The position numbers and the translations under genes were made by a program. From Sulfurimonas sp. (lineage in GTDB: Bacteria; Campylobacterota; Campylobacteria; Campylobacterales; Sulfurimonadaceae), in assembly GCA_015487435.1 (NCBI GenBank), contig WFPU01000228.1:1-12482 (forward strand): a stretch of 12,482 nucleotides of DNA. The letters are read 5' to 3'. Below the pieces are notes generated by a model. The model saw only the letters and a list, made by a program, of their open reading frames with translations, made no database searches and had not been told where the DNA came from. The first letter of the stretch is position 1; every line of letters begins with the position of its first letter. Positions 7,231 through 12,482 of this stretch are shown here, piece after piece.

Positions 7231-7281
7231 ATGTTAGTTTGGTTATTGGAATATTTTTTGCTTTTATTCTCTAAAAGATGA
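7231..7281 (+). CDS. 16-codon ORF, leader peptide or mraY 5' remnant
   Basis: The ORF reads MLVWLLEYFLLLFSKR and has a ribosome-binding site AAGGA (7218-7222 region) about 9 nt before its ATG. Its TGA at 7279-7281 sits directly before the GAGGG of the next gene, so its translation could influence that gene. The first residues resemble the N-terminus of MraY (E. coli MraY begins MLVWLAEHL; 6 of 9 identical), but the match ends there. It may be the leftover 5' end of mraY at a recombination junction, or a genuine leader peptide. The match is too short to be sure. Confidence 0.35.
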   Translation: MLVWLLEYFLLLFSKR

Positions 7282-7290
7282 GAGGGAATT

Positions 7291-7920
7291 ATGAAATTTA
7301 AAAGAAATAATTATGTTTTTAAAGGACATAAAGCATTACTTGGGAGAAGATTTGTAACATATGCAGAATTAGAATTAAATTTGCGTTTTGAAGAATACCC
7401 AAAATCTAAAAATGGTTTTGATTGGGGTGTACAAAACTCTGGGGCATTACAATTATCATACTCAATACTTGCTCAAGTAAGCAACTCTACATTAGCGCAA
7501 GAAAATGCAGAAAAATTTCTTGAAGATGTTGTTAGTAAACTAAACTCAAGAGACTGGACTTTAGAGGCTTCTAATATTTTAGAGTGGATATCTAATAATA
7601 CCGCTTCTGAAGTAATCAATCATGCCACACAAGAAAATAAAGATAACATAAACATTATCAATTCAACAAATTTAAAAAGAAAAGTAAAGAAAAAACCTAA
7701 ATTAAATGTTGTAAAGGAAGTTTGTCTGGAGCTAGGAATCACTCAAAAAACTTTAGCAAATATTCTTGAAATTCCAGAAGGAACCATCAGTAGCTGGGCT
7801 GTAAAGAATGAAATACCAAGACTTGGCAAAAAAGCCATCGAATTTTATATACAAAATTCCAAAAATCAGCAAATTATAGATAGCTACAAAAATTTTGTTA
7901 GGCTACTTAAAGATTCTTAA
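7291..7920 (+). CDS. DUF6166 domain fused to helix-turn-helix
   Basis: A 209-residue two-domain protein. Residues about 8-100 match my memory of DUF6166: FKGHKALLGRR, then NGFDWGVQNSGALQLSYSIL (41-60), where the GFxWG...SGxxQLxxxIL pattern is the family hallmark, ending in a W-rich segment (DWTLEASNILEWI). DUF6166 has no known activity and is often found on plasmids and islands. A linker with a basic patch (KRKVKKKPK, 129-137) leads to a CI/XRE-like helix-turn-helix (about 140-185: LELGITQKTLANILEIPEGT, then ISSW) and a short C-terminal helix. This suggests a DNA-binding regulator. GAGGG 5-6 nt before the ATG supports the start. It is 41 bp upstream of an RHH gene and divergent from the coiled-coil gene. 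The target and the role of the N-terminal domain are unknown. Confidence 0.75.
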   Translation: MKFKRNNYVFKGHKALLGRRFVTYAELELNLRFEEYPKSKNGFDWGVQNSGALQLSYSILAQVSNSTLAQENAEKFLEDVVSKLNSRDWTLEASNILEWISNNTASEVINHATQENKDNINIINSTNLKRKVKKKPKLNVVKEVCLELGITQKTLANILEIPEGTISSWAVKNEIPRLGKKAIEFYIQNSKNQQIIDSYKNFVRLLKDS

Positions 7921-7928
7921 GTTTTACT

Positions 7929-7950
7929 ACTATATACTTAACTATATACT
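7929..7950. promoter_or_regulatory. Tandem direct repeat, candidate RHH operator/promoter
   Basis: ACTATATACT occurs twice (7929-7938 and 7941-7950) at a 12-bp period with a 2-bp spacer, and 11 of 12 bases match if the units are taken as 12-mers. Each unit contains TATACT, a plausible -10. It lies just upstream of AAAGG and the ATG of the RHH gene. RHH proteins usually bind short tandem repeats in their own promoters, so autoregulation is inferred. Confidence 0.45.
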
Positions 7951-7961
7951 AAAGGCTAATT

Positions 7962-8153
7962 ATGCAACCAAAAGATGAGATAACACGAAGTTTGTTAATA
8001 GATAAAAAAACTTGGGAAGATGCAATGTTATATTCAAGAAGTAGGTATAAAATGAGCTTAAGTAAGGTTATCGAGTCATTGCTACAAGACTGGTTAGCTA
8101 AGGAAAAACGTAAACCTCTTGATAACGAAAATCAGGGTAAGTTTTTCGATTAG
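7962..8153 (+). CDS. Small ribbon-helix-helix protein (63 aa)
   Basis: A likely DNA-binding protein of the Arc/CopG/MetJ fold, cytoplasmic and dimeric by family habit. A strand-like segment (TRSLLIDKKTW, about 8-18) is followed by helix A (about 19-30) and helix B (MSLSKVIESLLQDWLAKEK, about 34-52), which gives the ribbon-helix-helix order. A charged, probably disordered tail follows. AAAGG 6 nt before the ATG supports the start. Relatives act as plasmid-partition regulators, antitoxins or phage repressors. No toxin-like partner follows: the next gene is convergent, 16 bp away. The upstream DUF6166-HTH gene is the only candidate partner on the same strand. The assignment rests on fold pattern and size. 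Confidence 0.65.
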   Translation: MQPKDEITRSLLIDKKTWEDAMLYSRSRYKMSLSKVIESLLQDWLAKEKRKPLDNENQGKFFD

Positions 8154-8169
8154 TTATAAGTAATATTAT

Positions 8170-8670
8170 TTAGTATCTCTCATCTATCTTGGAAATGCTT
8201 TTATAGTTGTTTAATAACTCTAACACACGCTTTTTATTCATTTTACGAGCAAAATCAGTAGCACTAAAACCTTCTGAGTCTTTAGTTTCTTTGTTTGCCC
8301 CTTTATCTAATAAAAGTTTAGCTATATCTACTTGTCCGTAACATGACGCACACATTAAAGCTGTAAATCCACTTCTTCTTGTAGTTTTATTTACATCTAT
8401 CCCCTCTTGCAGTATGTACCTAACAACAAATAGATTATTGTAAGTTATAGCAACATCAAATATACTTACACCTTCCTCATCAAAATCATATATATCAGCA
8501 CCAGAATCTATTAATAATTTTATTAATTCTTCATCGCAACGATATCTAAGAGCGTAAGCAAGTACAGATTCGCCAATATCACTTTCATCATTTAGATCAG
8601 CACCTTTTTTTATATACTCTTTTGCACCAATATAATTATTGTTTCTTAAAATTTCTAACCATTTATTCAT
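8170..8670 (-). CDS. Ankyrin-repeat protein (166 aa)
   Basis: A soluble protein made almost wholly of ankyrin repeats. There is an N-terminal cap (about 1-30, ending GADLND), repeats at about 32-64 (LIKLLIDSGADIYDFDEEG), 66-99 (VVRYILQEGIDVN) and 100-132 (GFTALMCASCYGQVDIAKLL, then LDKGANK), and a C-terminal cap at about 133-158. There is no signal peptide or catalytic domain, so it probably binds a protein partner in the cytoplasm. GAGAG about 8 nt upstream of the ATG is the ribosome-binding site. It is convergent with the RHH gene (16 bp between stops) and divergent from dapD across a 91-bp palindromic repeat. The partner is unknown; stand-alone ankyrin proteins occur as immunity-like or scaffold proteins, but nothing here decides that. 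Confidence 0.88.
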   Translation of the reverse strand: MNKWLEILRNNNYIGAKEYIKKGADLNDESDIGESVLAYALRYRCDEELIKLLIDSGADIYDFDEEGVSIFDVAITYNNLFVVRYILQEGIDVNKTTRRSGFTALMCASCYGQVDIAKLLLDKGANKETKDSEGFSATDFARKMNKKRVLELLNNYKSISKIDERY

Positions 8671-8709
8671 AATAATTCTCTCATATTTTATTTAATAATA
8701 TAGACATCT

Positions 8710-8800
8710 GATTAATTAGAAACTAGACTCTAAATCAAGTTTAGGGTGACGATAGTTCCGTCATTCTGGACTTGATCCAGAATCTAATAACTAATTAATC
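8710..8800. repeat. Dispersed paired-hairpin repeat, copy C (91-bp palindrome)
   Basis: The best copy. Arms 8710-8751 and 8759-8800 are inverted repeats (about 32 of 42 positions) around the spacer ATAGTTC. The outermost 10 bp (GATTAATTAG / CTAATTAATC) match perfectly. Each arm also folds on its own: left CTAAA-TCAAG-TTTAG, right ATTCTGGA (8763-8770) with TCCAGAAT (8776-8783) around CTTGA. It lies between divergent genes, upstream of the dapD -10. No target-site duplication is evident. Confidence 0.8.
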
Positions 8801-8860
8801 AAAGAGTTCAATATTAACTAGTAATGTATCATATAAAAATACTTATTAGTAAAGTTTTAA

Positions 8861-8866
8861 TATAAT
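8861..8866 (+). promoter_or_regulatory. -10 element of dapD
   Basis: A perfect TATAAT, 29 nt before the ATG at 8896. It overlaps a TTG (8866-8868) that is in frame with dapD, which argues that the TTG cannot be the translation start. There is no clear -35. Confidence 0.55.
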
Positions 8867-8895
8867 TGCAAAATATATTATTAAAGAGAGATTTA

Positions 8896-10092
8896 ATGGA
8901 AATTATTCAAACATCAGATGAGTTTAAAGAGCTAGTAAGTAGCATTAAAAAGATTAAAGGCTACAGAGACCCTTTAGCTTTTGGTATTGCAAGAGTTGAT
9001 TTAGGTCAATTAAACGTTGATAAGAGTCTTCAAGCTACATATCCACTAATAAATTGGGACGAAAATTTTGGTAGTGCTGCTATCTTTATACAAGCTTTAT
9101 CAGAGCAAGGCGTAGATGTTGATTTTACACAATCAGAAGTTGTTTGTAACATAAATCTATCATTTTTAAAATCTTGCTTAAATGCTTTTACACCTTATTC
9201 AAACGAAGCAAATGGAGATTTACATAAAAATATTCAAGTAGTATCTGCATTATATGCTCAAATAGTTGAGCATGGTATGATTGAGGGTGAATATAAAATC
9301 ACTTTTATCTTCGATGATGCTCCACTTAAAAGTGTTGAGGCATCTTATCTTAAATTATATGCTATCTCTTTAGCTAAAGTAGGATTACGTGAAATTTGTT
9401 TAGATGGTGCTTTTGGTGCATTGCCAAATGTAGCTTGGTCAAATGGGCAACCAATTGAGCTTGATTACCTTAGAGAGTTTGAAATTGAATTAAAACTTGC
9501 AAACGAATATCCACATATTGATTTTGTAGACAAATTTCCAAGATTTCTTCAACACATCATCCCAGCAGATAACACTCGTATCTTAGACACATCAAAAGTT
9601 CGTTTTGGGGCACAACTTGCAGCTGGAACAACTGTAATGCCTGGTGCTTCATATATTAACTTCAATGCTGGAACAACTGGTTCAGTTATGGTTGAGGGGC
9701 GTATATCTTCTTCTGCTATAGTTGGTGATGGTTCAGATGTTGGTGGTGGAGCTTCTATTTTAGGAGTATTAAGTGGTACTGATGGTAATCCTATATCAGT
9801 TGGCAAGAACACTCTTCTTGGCGCAAACTCTGTTTGTGGTATCCCTTTAGGTGATGCTTGTATTATTGATGCAGGAATAGCTATTTTAGAAGGCACAAAA
9901 GTTGGCATTTACCCAGAAGAGCTTAAAAAAATTATAGAAGTAAACCCAAATATAAAGATGGAAGGTGAAATTTTTAAAGCTAAACAATTAGCTAATTTTA
10001 ACGGTCTTCATTTTAGACAAAACTCTATGACAGGTGAGATTACAGCATCTCGTTCAAGAAGAGAGATCAAGCTAAACGCTGACCTACACTAA
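8896..10092 (+). CDS. dapD: Tetrahydrodipicolinate N-succinyltransferase
   Basis: Transfers succinyl from succinyl-CoA to tetrahydrodipicolinate in the succinylase branch of diaminopimelate/lysine synthesis, feeding peptidoglycan; cytoplasmic and trimeric by family. The protein is 398 residues, the size seen in Campylobacter and Helicobacter and longer than the about 275-residue E. coli enzyme. The N-terminal two-thirds form the mixed domain. From about 238 to 340, imperfect hexapeptide repeats form a left-handed beta-helix (GAQLAAGTTVMPGA, then NFNAGTTGS, VGDGSDVGGGASILG and VGKNTLLGANSVCG). The ATG at 8896 is chosen over an in-frame TTG at 8866 because AGAGAG lies 5 nt upstream and the TTG falls inside the -10. 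It is a single-gene unit, with a hairpin just past the stop. Confidence 0.93.
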   Translation: MEIIQTSDEFKELVSSIKKIKGYRDPLAFGIARVDLGQLNVDKSLQATYPLINWDENFGSAAIFIQALSEQGVDVDFTQSEVVCNINLSFLKSCLNAFTPYSNEANGDLHKNIQVVSALYAQIVEHGMIEGEYKITFIFDDAPLKSVEASYLKLYAISLAKVGLREICLDGAFGALPNVAWSNGQPIELDYLREFEIELKLANEYPHIDFVDKFPRFLQHIIPADNTRILDTSKVRFGAQLAAGTTVMPGASYINFNAGTTGSVMVEGRISSSAIVGDGSDVGGGASILGVLSGTDGNPISVGKNTLLGANSVCGIPLGDACIIDAGIAILEGTKVGIYPEELKKIIEVNPNIKMEGEIFKAKQLANFNGLHFRQNSMTGEITASRSRREIKLNADLH

Positions 10093-10096
10093 TCTT

Positions 10097-10124
10097 TTAA
10101 CGCGTGAAAATTTTCACGTGTTAA
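10097..10124 (+). terminator. Perfectly stacked hairpin after dapD
   Basis: TTAACGCGTGAAAA (10097-10110) faces TTTTCACGTGTTAA (10111-10124): 14 pairs counting one G-U, starting 4 nt past the dapD stop. Read as RNA, the AAAATTTT centre becomes the loop. There is no run of T directly after the stem, so it is either a weak terminator or a 3' stabilising hairpin. A protein-binding palindrome (GTGAAAATTTTCAC) is an alternative. Confidence 0.5.
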
Positions 10125-10168
10125 CAATCTACATTTTATCTCTTATCAAACTTTTATTTTTAAAACTA

Positions 10169-10174
10169 TATAAT
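10169..10174 (+). promoter_or_regulatory. Candidate -10 for the mini rod-like gene
   Basis: TATAAT 21 nt before the ATG, followed by a strong GGAGG ribosome-binding site (10184-10188) 7 nt from the start. It looks like a sigma-70 rather than a sigma-54 or sigma-28 flagellar promoter, though this rests on one motif. Confidence 0.4.
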
Positions 10175-10195
10175 TGAACATGTGGAGGTTTTAAT

Positions 10196-10501
10196 ATGAA
10201 TATCTCAAATAATTTATCATCAATTAGCGCACATCAGACTATGCTAAATAATAGTGCTGATAATGTTGCAAATGTAAATACGAACAAGTTTATCCCAAGT
10301 GATACAACAATCACTAATAATAAAAATTCGGTAAGTGCTAATACGCGTAAAGCTGATGATACTGGCTCAGATAAAAGTCAAACTGATCTATCAAAAGAGA
10401 TACCAGATCAGATAATAGCAGAAAAAGCAATAGCAGTTAATGTGTCAGCTATTAGAACACAAGACGAAATGCTTGGGTCTTTGTTGGATATGAAGGCTTA
10501 A
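10196..10501 (+). CDS. Miniature flagellar rod/hook-like protein (101 aa)
   Basis: Residues 1-34 match the N-terminal helix of flagellar axial proteins (FlgB/FlgC/FlgE type): NISNNLSSISAHQTMLNNSA, then DNVANVNTNKF, where the N-AN-NT core is the hallmark. Residues about 65-101 (IPDQIIAEKAIAVNVSAIRT, then QDEMLGSLLDMKA) match their C-terminal helix. Only about 30 polar Ser/Thr/Asn-rich residues join the two, so the surface domains of true rod and hook proteins are absent. It would be a coiled-coil-only axial-like protein. Short proteins of this build occur in several proteobacteria, role unsettled. GGAGG with ideal spacing marks good translation. No other flagellar gene is in the window, and its stop abuts that of the convergent peptidase gene. 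Confidence 0.8.
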   Translation: MNISNNLSSISAHQTMLNNSADNVANVNTNKFIPSDTTITNNKNSVSANTRKADDTGSDKSQTDLSKEIPDQIIAEKAIAVNVSAIRTQDEMLGSLLDMKA

Positions 10502-11842
10502 TTAGTCAACTAAAATATTTAGACTGTTTAGATTCTTTAATATTGCAGCTTCATCGTTGTAATCTTCTTGCTCAGCACCGAGATTAAGTGATGAATATAC
10601 CGCTTTTGCTACGATAATGCGACCCTCTTTTGATTCTTTTTTAGTTTTTATTCCCCATACATTATGAAAAGCGACCACTTCATCATTGTAGGTACCTACA
10701 TATAAAAGTATATGCCCTTTTTTATACAATAATGTTTTAAATGGGATAGCTTTATCTTTAATAAGTTTGAGTTTTTGCTCATCATTTAAACTCTCTAATT
10801 TAATAACTTTTCCAACTTTAGATTGTTGTGCTGAATTTCGTGGTAGCCATAGCCCAAAAGGAGCATACATATCACGAAGTGTAGATGAACAATCTCTTTC
10901 ATTAAACATACCACCCCATCCATATTTGCTTTTTGCAATTTCATCCATAACTAGTTTTAAATTTTTTTTGTCAAAATTCATAATACCTTTGCGAGATATT
11001 TTTTTAGATATTTTTGATTTATGAAAGTTTGCTTGAGAATTTTTATATGAAGATACAGTTAAAACAATGTAGTTATCTTTATCTTCATCAACCAATGCCA
11101 ACATCATCCCAATTCTAGATTTAAATAAAAATACATTATTTTCATCATAGATAGGTACACCATCCTTAACTAAAAATATTTGTTCAGCCTTTTGCCAAAG
11201 TGATGTGTATTTTTTTTCTATTAATACCAACTCATCTATCTTTACCCACCCTCCAGTGAAGCTAGTAAATATATAAGCCCACTCTTTATCTTTAGAGTAG
11301 TGAGATATAAGTACTGGCTTATTTGCGCTTACTGTAGAATTTTGCATATAATCAAAAGGGAAGCCTTCCCCAGCTATTGATGGATCTCTAAAAAGTGGTT
11401 TTGTTGTTGGAAAAGCTCTAATATTTAGGTGTTTTAGTGTCACTGCATTTTTATTTACACTTCTATAAGCACTAAAATTTGCATTCTCCCTCATTGAAGT
11501 AAAAAAACTTTTATCAATTAAGTTAAGATCTTCTCCATAAGTATCTCCTGCTTTATATGAGTAAAATGGCCACATAGCACTATCTAGTTTTTCATTTGGT
11601 ACTTTGTTCCAAACTCTAAAATAGTTTTTCTCATAATTTTTTTGACTTAAGCTCACATTTTTTATATCTATGTTTTTAAGATAGGGATCAGATATTTGTG
11701 GGAAGATGATAAGATCAAATATTTCAGTTTTTGGTTTATCTTTAACCTCTATCTTATCAATTAAGCTATCACTTTTGGGTTGCGGCTTTGTGGTACATCC
11801 AACCATAATTACTGTAAGCAAAAAACCAATTAAATATTTCAT
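10502..11842 (-). CDS. Lipoprotein with SH3 and NlpC/P60 peptidase domains
   Basis: Probably a peptidoglycan endopeptidase of the C40 (NlpC/P60) family, anchored in the envelope. It has an N-terminal lipoprotein signal with a lipobox-like MVGC (Cys16) and a helical stabilising region (about 45-120) with paired aromatic residues. A bacterial SH3-like domain follows (about 130-210), and the catalytic domain starts at about 293. The catalytic Cys318 lies in NERDCSSTLRDMYAPFG, His377 in KKGHILLYVG, and the third polar residue may be His393 in FHNVWG. The 446-residue length fits multidomain SH3-C40 enzymes. The ATG is 9 bp after the stop of the S24 repressor gene, so the two are probably one transcript. 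Its stop directly abuts that of the mini rod-like gene. Substrate bond and role (remodelling or autolysis) are inference from family. Confidence 0.88.
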   Translation of the reverse strand: MKYLIGFLLTVIMVGCTTKPQPKSDSLIDKIEVKDKPKTEIFDLIIFPQISDPYLKNIDIKNVSLSQKNYEKNYFRVWNKVPNEKLDSAMWPFYSYKAGDTYGEDLNLIDKSFFTSMRENANFSAYRSVNKNAVTLKHLNIRAFPTTKPLFRDPSIAGEGFPFDYMQNSTVSANKPVLISHYSKDKEWAYIFTSFTGGWVKIDELVLIEKKYTSLWQKAEQIFLVKDGVPIYDENNVFLFKSRIGMMLALVDEDKDNYIVLTVSSYKNSQANFHKSKISKKISRKGIMNFDKKNLKLVMDEIAKSKYGWGGMFNERDCSSTLRDMYAPFGLWLPRNSAQQSKVGKVIKLESLNDEQKLKLIKDKAIPFKTLLYKKGHILLYVGTYNDEVVAFHNVWGIKTKKESKEGRIIVAKAVYSSLNLGAEQEDYNDEAAILKNLNSLNILVD

Positions 11843-11851
11843 ATTTTCTCT

Positions 11852-12482
11852 TTAATCTACTTCTCCAAACCTACTTACAACTCTACCAATAACTTCTAGC
11901 TCATTGAGTTTAAGTGTTTGTGTTGCGTATACGTCATTATCTGATATAACATCTATCATACCATCAATTCGTCTTTGAACTCTTTTAATAAAAAGTCCAC
12001 CCTCTGTTCGTATTGTAAATATACCACCACGATCAATATTTGTTTTAGAACGATTTATAAATACTATATCATTATAGCTAAAAGTAGGTTCCATTGAATC
12101 ACCACTTACACTTATGGCTTCTATATTTTTAAGTTCAACTTCTCCCCCTAGCATTTGAACAAACTCTTCTGGCACGCTCATCTCTTTTGCACCACTCTCA
12201 TCTATATCAGAACCACCACCAGCTGATGCGTTAATATCATCAAAAAATTTAACCATAAAAAATTTATTAGTAGCTTCAACTAAACTCTCTGGTGATTGTC
12301 CATATAGCATCCAATTGATAGATATTGATTTTCTTGCACAAAAATCAAGTAACTCCACATATGGTATTTTATCTCTTTTTTTCATGGTAGCAAAATTCAT
12401 TTGAGAGATACCAAGCACATCTGCTACATCTTTGTCAAAAACTTTTTTGCCATTAAAAGTAGTTGATATTATACTTTTAATC
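11852..12482 (-). CDS. LexA/CI-like S24 repressor, 5' end outside window
   Basis: A transcriptional repressor with an N-terminal HTH and a C-terminal peptidase S24 domain. The frame is open to the right edge (upstream residues read ISTTFNGKKVFDKDVADVLG), so a GTG at 12418 is an internal Val and the true start is past the window. The visible HTH includes VADVLGISQMNFATMKKRDK and INWMLYG, like CI-type repressors. A hinge NASAGGGSD holds a possible Ala-Gly self-cleavage site. Catalytic Ser lies in SGDSMEPTF and Lys in LFIKRVQRR. Phage-type repressors and stand-alone regulators share this build. It lies 9 bp upstream of the C40 lipoprotein gene, which it may control, possibly with a response to RecA/DNA damage or another trigger. 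That response is inferred from the family. Confidence 0.88.
   Translation of the reverse strand, partial: IKSIISTTFNGKKVFDKDVADVLGISQMNFATMKKRDKIPYVELLDFCARKSISINWMLYGQSPESLVEATNKFFMVKFFDDINASAGGGSDIDESGAKEMSVPEEFVQMLGGEVELKNIEAISVSGDSMEPTFSYNDIVFINRSKTNIDRGGIFTIRTEGGLFIKRVQRRIDGMIDVISDNDVYATQTLKLNELEVIGRVVSRFGEVD

Noticed and set aside
7962..8670. RHH plus ankyrin pair as a toxin-antitoxin system
   Set aside because: The genes are convergent, not an operon, and the ankyrin protein has no toxin-like catalytic domain.
1908..8800. CRISPR array or phage attachment sites formed by the intergenic repeats
   Set aside because: The copies are kilobases apart, diverged and palindromic, with no regular spacers and no integrase gene in the window.
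8866..8895. In-frame TTG as the dapD start
   Set aside because: It lies within the TATAAT -10 and has no ribosome-binding site, while ATG 8896 has AGAGAG at 5 nt.
9549..9908. 119-codon minus-strand frame inside dapD
   Set aside because: It overlaps strongly conserved beta-helix repeats of dapD in another frame; its Pro/Ala-rich composition is a shadow effect.
12416..12418. GTG as the start of the S24 repressor gene
   Set aside because: The frame continues to the window edge with good HTH-like residues, so this is an internal codon.

Overview
The window is AT-rich, compactly coded bacterial chromosome. Three features point to Campylobacterota (Epsilonproteobacteria), most like the Sulfurimonas/Sulfurovum side. 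First, a short LID-less adenylate kinase of the Campylobacter/Helicobacter type is translationally coupled to aspS. Second, the AspRS has the two residues associated with the non-discriminating form. Third, there is a ~400-residue DapD-type succinyltransferase. The genus is inference; no rRNA or tRNA marker is present.

Layout: (1) 1-1875, the 3' part of an RND/MMPL-type exporter (+), convergent with nadK (1974-2828, -, TTG start). (2) 2829-3599, a small-gene region before aspS: a possible 29-codon ORF without a normal start, a decayed secreted-protein gene with three -1 frameshifts, and a 52-residue single-span membrane protein. (3) 3600-5941, aspS and short-form adk in a one-base-overlap operon, followed by a hairpin terminator. 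(4) 6144-7150 (-), an acidic coiled-coil protein gene followed by a second, long-LID adenylate kinase, so two different adk genes face each other tail to tail. (5) 7188-8670, an accessory islet: a 16-codon ORF resembling the start of MraY, a DUF6166-HTH fusion, a ribbon-helix-helix (RHH) protein preceded by a tandem direct repeat, and a convergent ankyrin-repeat protein. (6) 8896-10092, dapD with its own -10 and a 3' hairpin. (7) 10196-12482, a miniature flagellar rod/hook-like protein (+) abutting a NlpC/P60 lipoprotein gene (-) that lies 9 bp downstream of a LexA/CI-like S24 repressor gene cut by the window edge.

Housekeeping functions are NADP supply (nadK), Asp/Asn-tRNA charging (aspS), adenylate balance (two adk) and lysine/peptidoglycan precursor synthesis (dapD). 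Three intergenic gaps carry diverged copies of one dispersed repeat built from two facing hairpins; the best copy (8710-8800) is a 91-bp imperfect palindrome between divergent genes.

The most interesting parts are the DUF6166-HTH/RHH/ankyrin islet, the paired adk genes of different architecture, the dispersed hairpin repeat, and the decayed gene upstream of aspS. I see no CRISPR array, tRNA, rRNA, insertion sequence or recognisable riboswitch.
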